Shown here piece by piece: positions 56,501-64,000 of a DNA stretch of 64,000 nt (position 1 is the first letter of the stretch; each line of letters opens with the position of its first letter). A model generated the notes under the pieces. That model was given only the letters and a program-made list of their open reading frames with translations, searched no databases and was not told the DNA's origin. Origin of the DNA: Bombardia bombarda (Eukaryota; Ascomycota; Sordariomycetes; Sordariales; Lasiosphaeriaceae); contig JAULSR010000011.1 of assembly GCA_030512295.1 (NCBI GenBank), forward strand, positions 496,001 to 560,000, given 5' to 3'. A program made the position numbers and the translations under genes.

Positions 56501-58165
56501 ATGAAGAACGCTACCCGCAATCACCATATCGTACGCGCCTAGTTCAAACTCTGACTCGCTATCTTCGAGATCTAACTTTTTGCACACAAATCGATCGCTA
56601 AGGCCGGATCCGAACTTGGCACGGGCACTATCGAAGAATGCAGGTGACAGATCGGTAAAGGTGTATTCGGCAAAGCGGGCAGCCCCTGTTTGTTGCTCAA
56701 ACTGCCGCAAAGCTTTGAGGACTTTTCCGGTCATGCCGCCGGTCCCGCCGCCGACTTCGATTATGCGCATGCCCGGATTCTGATGCGTTGCCAAGTCGAG
56801 AAAAGCTTGGAAGCGGACGTCGCCTACGTGTTCGAACACGCTAGCGTAGAAAACATTAATTGCGGAGGAGGAGGAGAGTACCTCCAGCATATCCGTGTCT
56901 TTGCCTTCTAATACCGACTTTAGATTTCGCCCGATGTCTGTAAAGATGCGGTAATCTGGATTCTCCGTCTCAATGTCATCCAGTAGCGTCTGGATATTCT
57001 CCCATGTGTTGGCAGCCCTAGCCTTCCACTCTTCAGAGGACTCATAGTGGTATTTCAAGGATGCTGAGAACTGGCGCAGGTGGTCCGGAAGGTTGAGGGG
57101 TTCAACGTCAATAGTTCGCGGGGAGTGAACTGCATGATGGGCTACTTTGCGTAGTATGGAGTTGAGTTTCTCAATTCCAGTGCCACCCACTCCATGCCCG
57201 GCTTTCAGGTGGCTTTCGTGGTCTCCATGTTGGGCAGTAGCTGCGTTACTACACAGCTGTTGCAGTTCGAATGGGTCCAGTCCGCTCAGCTGCGGTTTCC
57301 ATTCTAACTCGTATAGCACCCTTCGGCCACCACTTGCCTCATCCCCATCGGTTACATGGGCGCTGGCATTGTCGTGGGATACCGGAACCATGGCAATTTG
57401 CTCGAATGTGTACAGGGGAGACCCATCATGTCCTATAGCGGATATGGAGACCTCATAGCCAAAGTTGTTGCTCCTGTGCTTCAACATCGATACGAGCCGA
57501 AGTGAGTGTGAGTCTTCAAGAGCCGAGTTACTCCACGCCTTTGTGGAGAACCAGGCGTTTGCAAGCCGCTGTGGCACAAGGGTAGGTGTAGGTCCTGACA
57601 TGGCTTTTGATATTTGAACAAGAACCAGGTGCATCGCAGCGTCGAGAACTGTGGGATGTGCTGCCCCCTGATTGTCTCCCGACGATGAAGTGATATTGAT
57701 CCGGGCAGCCGAAACATGTCCGCCATCCCAATGGACGTCGTTTAGGAGGCGGAATGTCGGGCCATAATCTAAGCCACGGTCCTGGAGAAAGGCATAGAAT
57801 ACGGTTGAGTCTACAGCCGTGGTGCAGGACGTGTCAGCTCGCGCGTGCAGACTAAGGATGCGTTCGCGTTCGATCCGCCTTTCTCGGCCTCCGTCTATCT
57901 GAGACACTGGCGCGGCTTCATGCTCATCTTGTACCTGGACTTGGACTTGAGCTCTGAAGCACTCGGTCCAGGATCCATCATGGTTGGCGAAGATGACAAT
58001 CTCTGATAACCCCGCCCCCTTCTCGTTAGAGCTGTGTATTGGTCGCAGCTGGAGGCAAATCTCTGTAGCCGCGTGTTCGTCTTGTGGTACGTGGATAGGG
58101 TGCAGGAAATGAGCTTCCTTCACCATGAAGCCTGAGATGGGGAGATTGTTATGTGATCGTGTGGA
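53501..58165 (-). pseudogene. Highly reducing type I PKS, C-terminal part only (partial DH, MT, ER, KR, ACP)
   Basis: An uninterrupted frame carries the second half of a highly reducing PKS. In order: the end of the DH domain (ISGFMVKEAHFLHPIHVP; second catalytic Asp in HPTVLDAAMH near 57650), a C-methyltransferase (RIIEVGGGTGGMTGKVLKAL near 56750; VIAGSVLHATTKL), an enoyl reductase (GFDCAGVVTCVG; VLIHSAAGSTGQVAIWIAK near 55045), a ketoreductase (SYVVVGGFGGLGRV near 54430; SSLAGIYGSPAQSNYAGG with its Tyr) and an ACP (DYGVDSLMAVELRNW near 53650, Ser for phosphopantetheine). The ketosynthase, acyltransferase and the HxxxGxxxxP half of DH are missing: similarity stops abruptly near 58165, where the SET fragment begins on the other strand. 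The first usable Met is at 58126 (1,541 aa). Without KS and AT it cannot make a polyketide alone. Confidence 0.88.
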
Positions 58166-58180
58166 TAACGATTCAAACTC

Positions 58181-58909
58181 ATGCCGTGCGACATCGCCGG
58201 CACCGGCAACCCCAAGTCTATCGAGCAGATCCTGCTCGCGCACCCGTTCGAGATCGACCTGGGCTACCCGCAGACCTCGCAGCAGGGCGAGGACCACGCC
58301 AAGCACATAGTCAACTACCCCGAGGTGGCGGTCGTGCAGCACGACTGCCGGCCCAACGCGGCCTTCTACATCGACAACAACCTGTCGTTCCGCGCCACGG
58401 TGGCGCGCCGCATCGCCGCCGGCGAGGAGCTGACCATCTCGTACCTCGACCCGTTCCTGCCGCGGGCGAAGCGGCGCGAGTGGGTCAAGAAGCACCGCGG
58501 GCTGGGCAAGCCGTGCCCGTGCGAGGCGTGCGTGCAAAAGAACTCGTTTGAGCAGCTCAAGAAGAGCGATGCGCGGATGAAGGAGCTGCTGAAGCTGCAG
58601 GCGAAGCTGAAGGACCATGACAGTAGGGATATTACGGTCGAGATGATTGATCGGTATATCAAGCTGTTTGAGGAGGAGAAGCTGCATATCCGGCTGGGCG
58701 AGGCGTACGAGACGGCGGCGCATAATTATAATTATCTCGGGGAGGATAAGCTGGCTAAGAAGTACGCGGATATGGCGGTGCAGGCGGGCATGATTGAGGG
58801 CGGCAGTGAGAGCAATGATGTCATTGCCATGAAGATTATGGCGAGCGATGTCAAGGGGCATTATTCGTATCAGTATACGCTGAAGAGGTTGGGGAAGGTT
58901 CCCAAGTGA
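58181..58909 (+). pseudogene. SET-domain protein, C-terminal part, truncated at PKS junction
   Basis: From the ATG at 58181 the frame gives 242 aa. It covers the last part of a SET domain (IVNYPEVAVVQHDCRPNAAF, where relatives have NHDCRPN; GEELTISYLDPFLPR), the post-SET Cys cluster (GKPCPCEACVQ) and a helical C-terminal region with TPR-like spacing (ETAAHNYNYLGEDKLAKKYA). Fungal proteins of this type normally carry a further 200 or more residues containing the first half of the SET domain. Those are absent because the sequence upstream is the PKS fragment on the opposite strand. The base composition changes sharply at the junction, this gene being much more GC-rich. The substrate-binding first half is missing, so it is probably inactive even if expressed. 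Confidence 0.8.
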
Positions 58910-59253
58910 GGCAGGGGGTGTGGCGATAAGTATCTTAGTTATAGTATGTATGGAGGAGTCTGGTTGTGAGATATCTTGACTGAAGACTTTTGGGTCCAAT
59001 ATACGCACTACTACATGAAAAAGGCAGTTATCGATGGGCACGTCGATAATATAATCAGGAGCCTAAAGGGGACAGTTCAGTGCTTCTTCGGAGACATTAA
59101 AGGCTTTAAAACAAGGTGGCTGATTGGGGGTTTCGGTGGCGAACTACGGAATTTGATCTCTGTCAAGACTCCGTACAGATGCGATGTCTGCAGATTTAGT
59201 GGCAGCATAGTTACTGCCGCATTGTTCGGAGCGACTCGGGACTGCCTCGTCCA
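58910..59253. other. Convergent 3' flanks, 344 bp
   Basis: Between the SET fragment and the FunK1 stop. AT-rich; no gene seen. Confidence 0.4.
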
Positions 59254-61650
59254 TTACTTCAAGTCCTTCCAGTCTTTCCGGAGAATTTCTCTCATTCGAG
59301 AGTAAAGCTTCTCGTCTTCCTGTTCCCAGGGCTTGTCCTTAGGAAAAACAATCTTTCGCAGCCGGTTCAACAATGGGATAAGTGGCTCGTAGTATGGCGT
59401 GAAGTTATCGGTGATGGTCTTCATGAAAATCGCCTCCTTCGCCACGACGCCTAGTTTCATCCCGGCCAACTCCTCCGTATCGACGTAATTCCACTTCTCA
59501 AACCGCGGAACAGCTCTACCCTCGTCAGGCCCCTTATAGTGGATGCATATCCAGAAGAGCACCCAGAAGAATGACTCGAGATCGTGCATAAAGGAGTGCT
59601 GCTCGCCCAGAAGCGCCCCGATTGCCATGAACGCCCTCGTGCCGGTCTTGCCCTTTGCTCCAGAGGCGCCATCTCGTTGCTCTTTGACGGCGAGGTCCAG
59701 GTCAATTAAAAACGAAGGCCAGGAGAGGTTGTCGTCGTCCTCATTGATCATGAGATTGTTGATCGAGATGTCTCTGTGGAGGAAGGCCGCCTTGCGCAAG
59801 GATTCATGTCCTTCAATGCAGCCCTCTAGCGCGGCAAGGAGAGCCGATCGAGAGCTCGCCTCGTAGATGGGCTTTCCATAGTCACGAAGAATGACACGTC
59901 GATGCACCCGATTCGATAGTGCGTCGCCGCTAGCCTTCGTTGGAGATGCCGAACAGGATCGCTTGCTGGGGGGCAAAGGGGCGCCAATTTGGCTGGATGA
60001 TCGCTTCTTGCCAGCAGCGCGGCTACTGCTGCGACCTCTCCGTGAAGCCCCAGACGCGATCATACTCGGCGGCGGCATCGAGCGTTCCGGCCGGTAGTTC
60101 GTAGCTGTGGTGATATCCAATCCTCCGCGAACGTTTCTTCGAATGTTGTCATCCGTGCCGCGTACTTGAACTGTCTCGTGGTAGTAGTATCGGGCCACGT
60201 TGACAACGCCTTGACCAGTTGCCTCGCGTAATAATTCGCCCTCCTCATCGCGTTCGGGGTATTGCCATGAGTCTTTAATGACGAGCGGTGTCTGTGGGTG
60301 TCCTTCGTGATGGGCTTTCCAGCAAGTCGTGGCCCGGCCAGCTATGCAACGTGCGCGTTGCATCACCTCATCAATGATGAGGCGCTCTGTTGAACCATCC
60401 CGCTCGATCTCGATGAATCGCTTGTCATTCGCCGTCATGATTGTCGGATCGAAGCCAAGCTCCTCCTCGCTCATCCAGAGAAACCCGAGGACCGTGGACA
60501 CAAACTGCAGCCCATCTTTGTTGATGTCGAATTGTTCGGATGCGATCCCCCCGAGCCGGTCAAACTCCCATATCCTCATGAGAGATCCACAGATGGTAAA
60601 ACCCAAGACGAAGCGACGGGTGTCTTGAGCAGCCAGCACTTCTCTTGCGTACCTCCCAAGATCAAGCCATGCTTTTGACGCTTTATCGGCCGACGGATTG
60701 CTCTTTAACTCGCCTGGTATAAGGATATGCGACCAATGACATCGAGAGTCTTTTCCAGCCTTAGGGTTATCCACGAAGCCGACGTCTAACTTACGTTCTG
60801 CCGTAGAACCTTGGATCGGCTTGTTGGGTTGTGCCAATGGCCTTCGTCGATGTGTCGGGGTCGACTTGTACCCTTCTGCGAATGTTGCCAGTTTCTCGTT
60901 CAATTCCGTAAACCAGCTTAAGACATCGTCCTGATTTGCATCTGTCGGCCATCCGCTCCACCCATTACTAAAGAGTGGTTCGCTGCCTTCTATGCACTTC
61001 TTGAAGACGGCCTCGGATGTTATCTTAAGACCTACTATCCGTCCGAAAAAAGCCTCGTGGAATCGAGGAAGCCCGACGTATATAGCGCCGAGTTCATCCC
61101 TGAGGACTCTGTCCACATCCTTGCGGTACTCGGAGGAGTTCGCGAAGCCGCTCGTGTTGTGCAGCCATGGGGTTTGTTGGAAGGAAGAGGCTATCAGTCG
61201 GGGAGGCGGGGTGGATTCGGTGACGGCATTGTAGACTCGGTCCCAGATGAGCGCATCATCAGGATCATCGGCGATTGCTGCCTTTAGGAGAGGCTTGATG
61301 CGGTCGAAGTCGAAGTCGTCAGAACTGACAGCAGAGTTCAGTTTGAGGAGATCGTTGCGAAGGGTGCCATGGCCTGTCTTTGACCGCAGGAAACGAATCG
61401 TGGGGAGGTTGCGTAGAGCGAAAAGAAGATCGAGGACGACATTCTGGAGATCTGAACAATGGTCAGAGGAGCGTACTGGGACGGAAGCAGGATGTCTTTT
61501 CGTACCTTCTTGGCCAAGCTGCTCTAACGCGTCCGGAGTGCAGGAGACGCTCGCGCCTTCGCAGATCGAACTGAATGAAGCGCGGAAGGCATCAAGGCCT
61601 TTCTCAATAGGATTGTCCTTGATGATCTTTGACCGCAGTTGATCTGCCAT
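59254..61650 (-). CDS. FunK1-type fungal protein kinase-like protein
   Basis: The frame is open from ATG 61650 to 59254 (798 aa); a 54-nt stretch at 61505-61452 has a GTACGA donor, a CTGAC branch point and a TTCAG acceptor and is probably an in-frame intron, giving 780 aa and joining QE to DLQNVVLDLLF. The family (fungal-type kinase, distantly related to APH/ChoK-like kinases) shows GFTICGSLMRIWEFDRLGG and GFLWMSEEELGFDPTI in its N-terminal part. The kinase core has LHRDISINNLMIN (catalytic Asp, near residue 625), FLIDLDLAVKEQ (DLD in place of DFG) and GTRAFMAIGALLGE with an LESFFWVLFWICIHY helix. A Ser/Arg/Lys-rich insert (SRRGRSSSRAAGKKRSSSQ) splits the core. These genes expand in accessory regions of mushrooms and ascomycetes. 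Substrates are unknown; no defect is visible. Confidence 0.88.
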   Translation of the reverse strand: MADQLRSKIIKDNPIEKGLDAFRASFSSICEGASVSCTPDALEQLGQEGTKRHPASVPVRSSDHCSDLQNVVLDLLFALRNLPTIRFLRSKTGHGTLRNDLLKLNSAVSSDDFDFDRIKPLLKAAIADDPDDALIWDRVYNAVTESTPPPRLIASSFQQTPWLHNTSGFANSSEYRKDVDRVLRDELGAIYVGLPRFHEAFFGRIVGLKITSEAVFKKCIEGSEPLFSNGWSGWPTDANQDDVLSWFTELNEKLATFAEGYKSTPTHRRRPLAQPNKPIQGSTAERKLDVGFVDNPKAGKDSRCHWSHILIPGELKSNPSADKASKAWLDLGRYAREVLAAQDTRRFVLGFTICGSLMRIWEFDRLGGIASEQFDINKDGLQFVSTVLGFLWMSEEELGFDPTIMTANDKRFIEIERDGSTERLIIDEVMQRARCIAGRATTCWKAHHEGHPQTPLVIKDSWQYPERDEEGELLREATGQGVVNVARYYYHETVQVRGTDDNIRRNVRGGLDITTATNYRPERSMPPPSMIASGASRRGRSSSRAAGKKRSSSQIGAPLPPSKRSCSASPTKASGDALSNRVHRRVILRDYGKPIYEASSRSALLAALEGCIEGHESLRKAAFLHRDISINNLMINEDDDNLSWPSFLIDLDLAVKEQRDGASGAKGKTGTRAFMAIGALLGEQHSFMHDLESFFWVLFWICIHYKGPDEGRAVPRFEKWNYVDTEELAGMKLGVVAKEAIFMKTITDNFTPYYEPLIPLLNRLRKIVFPKDKPWEQEDEKLYSRMREILRKDWKDLK

Positions 61651-61974
61651 AGCGGATGGGATGCTCTAGAGGTGGAAAGAACTGAAAGTCGCGTTTCGTG
61701 GCATGTTTTTGGCCCGTGCGGGATTTTCCACCAGCACCCAGCCACCTAGCCGAGCCACCTCCAGGAAAACTTTCATTCCGAATTCTTAGTCAGCCACAAT
61801 TCCACAGTTGACGGCACGGAAAATCCCCACGTTAATGATTCACTCACATGGACCAGAAACCTTTGTGGCAGAGGAATGGAGTTCCAACTTCAATGAGAGA
61901 CTGCCAGAGTGTGGCTGAATTCCATCTTGCCAGCAACGGGAAGAGAGAGAGCAAGCAGCAGAGCAGACAGGACG
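61651..61974. other. FunK1 promoter region
   Basis: 324 bp upstream of the FunK1 start, ending at the purine-rich repeat. No gene is seen. Confidence 0.4.
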
Positions 61975-62240
61975 GAGGAGGGGAGAGAGAGAGTAGGAGG
62001 AGAGAGAGTAGGAGGGGAGAGAGGAGGAGGGGAGCAGAGAGGATAGCAGAGAGGAGAGGAAGGGAGTAGAGAGGAGGGGGAGGGGAGTAGAGAGGAGGGG
62101 GAGGGGAGTAGAGAGGAGGGGGAGGGGAGGGAGAAGAGAGGAGGGGGAGGGGAGGGAGAAGAGCGGAGGGGGAGGGGAGGGAGAAGAGCGGAGGGGGAGG
62201 GAGGAGGGAACATGAAAGGAGAAAGGAAGAGGGGAGAAGA
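61975..62240. repeat. Polypurine minisatellite (GA/G-rich on plus strand)
   Basis: About 265 bp contains almost only A and G on the plus strand. Units of 20-30 bp are built from GAGAGGAGGGGGAGGGG with spacers AGTA or GAAGA, repeated at least six times from 62065 onwards. The frames on either strand that run through it (Ser/Pro/Leu-rich on the minus strand) are repeat translations, not genes. Confidence 0.85.
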
Positions 62241-62401
62241 AGGGAAGGGGGAGGGAAGCAGTGACAGCGAATTGGGGCAACTGAGGGCAGTTATTTAGAT
62301 TGGCACAGACGACCATTTCAAGGCAAATAGATACCGGAGTCCATCTGGGGAAACTGGCTCATCCGCCCCTGGACTGTGAATCGGCCCGTCCACCAGCCAT
62401 C

Positions 62402-63337
62402 ATGTGGCAGCCGATAGGTCATGCAGATAGTGCGCAGCAGGCTGGGCCATCGGCAATCATTTTCACTTTCTATATACAATTGCAATATGGCGGTTTCTTC
62501 GTGCATCAATACGATGTTCGCCGCGGGACCTACAGGTGGCCATCGAGGTACATTCTGTCAGACCATCTCACATTTGTTCTTGGTGCTAACATCAAGTCAA
62601 CGTACCAGAGCGCGGCGATACTACCGATGATATACGCCGTGTGTATGATCTTCGCCAAGACAGCTATCTTGCTGGAGTGGAGTACGTGAGCAGTCTTGTG
62701 TGGTTTTGCTTTACTCCCTTGGCATTAAAGATTTCTGTTTGCCGCGTCCGCTAACAACACTCCCGATCGTTCAGCACACATCTTCGTTCCCGATAGACAG
62801 CGCAACGCCTTCTACTGGGGAGCTCGTGGCATCATGGCCCTCAACATCGCGTTATATCTGGCTGTCATCATTACCGAGACCATGTCATGCATTCCACTCA
62901 AGGTCATCTGGACACCTTGGTTGGAGGGCGATTGTAGAGTTAATAAGAAGGTTTTGGACATCATCACGGCATACTTCAACCTGGTGGTTGACCTTATTAT
63001 CCTGCTACTGCCACAGAGAGTCATATGGAAGCTCAGTATGACTGGGAGCAAAAAGATAGGTGTCTCTGTTATCTTCTCGATTGGTATCCTGTAAGTTTAC
63101 ACCCATAACGCCTTGATACTTATTTATGATGGGCAGTATGTGACACTGATGGCATAATTATCTAGAACCATCGTTTGCGCCATCGGTCGGGTGTACGCGA
63201 ACCATCAACTCCAATATGTCGGTCATGACGGCGGCGTGGTCGACACCAACTACGGCCTTGCAGCCCTGTACCTCTGGGCAGTTTCTGAGCTGACATGTGT
63301 GCTGCTTGTCTTTAGTATGGACTGCCAAAACTTATAA
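62402..63337 (+). CDS. Rhodopsin-type fungal integral membrane protein, probably 5'-truncated
   Basis: Exons 62402-62681, 62775-63090 and 63166-63337 give 255 aa in phase. The visible helices follow the family: a segment with FYIQLQYGGFFVHQYDVRRG, PMIYAVCMIFAKTAILLEW, ARGIMALNIALYLAVIITE followed by the conserved C-x-P-x3-W region (CIPLKVIWTPWLEGDC), AYFNLVVDLIILLLP, and a last pair (GVSVIFSIGIL; LAALYLWAVSELTCVLLVF). Related proteins occur in secondary-metabolite clusters (for example the SC1 cluster protein 4 type) with unknown roles. The first one or two helices of relatives are not found upstream, where the purine repeat lies, and the protein stops soon after the last helix (FSMDCQNL). 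The start at 62402 is therefore uncertain and the gene may be a relic. Confidence 0.65.
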
Positions 63338-63470
63338 TTGCCAACCGTAACGCCCAACTGCTTCCATTGCTTCCCGCACGCTTTCCCTCGCCAGCCAGAT
63401 GCGTCGTGCAGCTTTCAACGTGCACACTTCCAAAGCATCACCAAAGGACGACGACTGCTAATCTTAGCAC

Positions 63471-64000
63471 ATGATGGCCACTACACTCTATGTGGCTGCG
63501 ACATACATCGCCCTCTTCTTCATCCCCTTGGTATGCATCATTCGGTCCTACAAGCAGTAGCTGCTCACTCCTGGCTGACAAGTACACTCTTGTTGTAGTG
63601 TTTTTTGGTCGCAAGCTATCGTCTCCTCTTTCACCCCTTGCACCGTTATCCCGGACCTTTCTTTGCCAAGGTCACAGAGGGCTATGGCGGCTGGTTCGCC
63701 ATCAGGAAACGCCTTCACCTTGAAACCTATCGCAACTTTCAGAAATACGGCGAGAATACCAACATCTAGGCCCAGGCGAAGCCTGTAGTAGCCACCTTCG
63801 CTGACAATCTGATGTTGGAATTCAGGCCCCGTTGTGAGACAGGCACCAAACCGCCTTGTGTTCAACACGGCGACTGCTCTGCACGGTAAGAGGCGACTAC
63901 CCTAAGGTACCTCACGTACTGGACTGACCATGCTGCCATGACCCCCGCAGATATCTACCTGAATCCACGCGTGACAAAAGGAAAGGCATATCGAGCGTCG
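63471..64000 (+). CDS. Cytochrome P450, N-terminal part, continues past window
   Basis: Exons 63471-63530, 63599-63749, 63826-63885 and 63951-64000 (continuing) stay in one phase. The start has two ATG codons in a row (MMATTLYVAA) and a membrane helix; exon 2 gives YRLLFHPLHRYPGPFFAK, the Pro-rich hinge of fungal P450s, and KRLHLETYRNFQKYG. Exon 3 gives PVVRQAPNRLVFNTATALH, exon 4 DIYLNPRVTKGKAY, the usual order before helix B. The second intron needs a GC donor (TACG then GCGAGA, 63750) with acceptor TTCAG at 63825; it is the only join that keeps the family sequence. The haem motif lies outside the window. It follows the rhodopsin-type gene by 134 bp and points the same way, as in biosynthetic clusters. 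Confidence 0.82.

Noticed and set aside
53501..59041. One 1,846-codon minus-strand gene
   Set aside because: Only the part below about 58165 is PKS; the first 290 codons are the antisense of the SET fragment and carry no family signal.
61840..62316. Ser/Pro/Leu-rich minus-strand frame
   Set aside because: Translation of the polypurine minisatellite, not a protein gene.
1..64000. CRISPR arrays, operons, ribosome-binding sites, bacterial insertion sequences
   Set aside because: The window is eukaryotic nuclear DNA with spliceosomal introns; no regularly spaced repeat array was seen.

Overview
The window is nuclear DNA of a filamentous ascomycete (Pezizomycotina, probably Sordariomycetes). The evidence is short introns of about 50-130 nt with GTRNGT donors and CTRAC-like branch points, lineage-typical families (siderophore MFS, FunK1 kinase, Goodbye-NACHT NLR, fungal rhodopsin-type membrane proteins, highly reducing PKS), and ordinary eukaryotic housekeeping genes. 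The species cannot be named from sequence alone.

Layout. 1-10.5 kb: a siderophore transporter running off the left edge with two iron-GATA-factor consensus sites upstream, a 4.4 kb gene-poor stretch, a Rossmann-fold oxidoreductase-like gene, histidyl-tRNA synthetase with two in-frame starts, tRNA-Gly(GCC) and a polysaccharide-deacetylase-like gene. 11-17.1 kb: a cytochrome P450, an AT-rich gap, a SET-domain gene and a GH18 chitinase. 17.3-39.9 kb is mostly core: ubiquitin-eS31 and eS26 genes head to head, a hypothetical gene, a broken rhodopsin-type fragment, CCT7, an Spt10-like acetyltransferase with an integrase-type zinc finger, mitochondrial uS2, a CBS/PB1 protein, a single-pass membrane protein and a DUF829 (PaxU/TMEM53-like) gene with one apparent frameshift.

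40-64 kb is accessory in character. It holds a 476-bp MITE with 34-bp terminal inverted repeats and a TAA duplication, an MFS efflux pump with a long hydrophilic tail, a multiply frameshifted CorA-like pseudogene, a 1,546-residue NLR (Goodbye-NACHT-helical repeats-ZZ finger) bracketed by inverted 15-bp repeats, and a reducing PKS truncated inside its DH domain and joined tail-inward to a truncated SET-protein gene. After these come a FunK1 kinase, a polypurine minisatellite, a 5'-truncated rhodopsin-type membrane gene and the start of a second P450.

The PKS fragment, MFS pump, membrane protein and P450 look like the remains of a secondary-metabolite locus. The NLR and FunK1 genes beside them belong to families linked to fungal self/non-self recognition or to variable genome compartments. 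The best candidate for something new is the NLR with its ZZ finger and flanking repeats. The PKS/SET junction is the clearest rearrangement breakpoint.

Coding joins were worked out by hand from splice motifs, reading phase and family similarity. They have not been checked against transcripts or databases.
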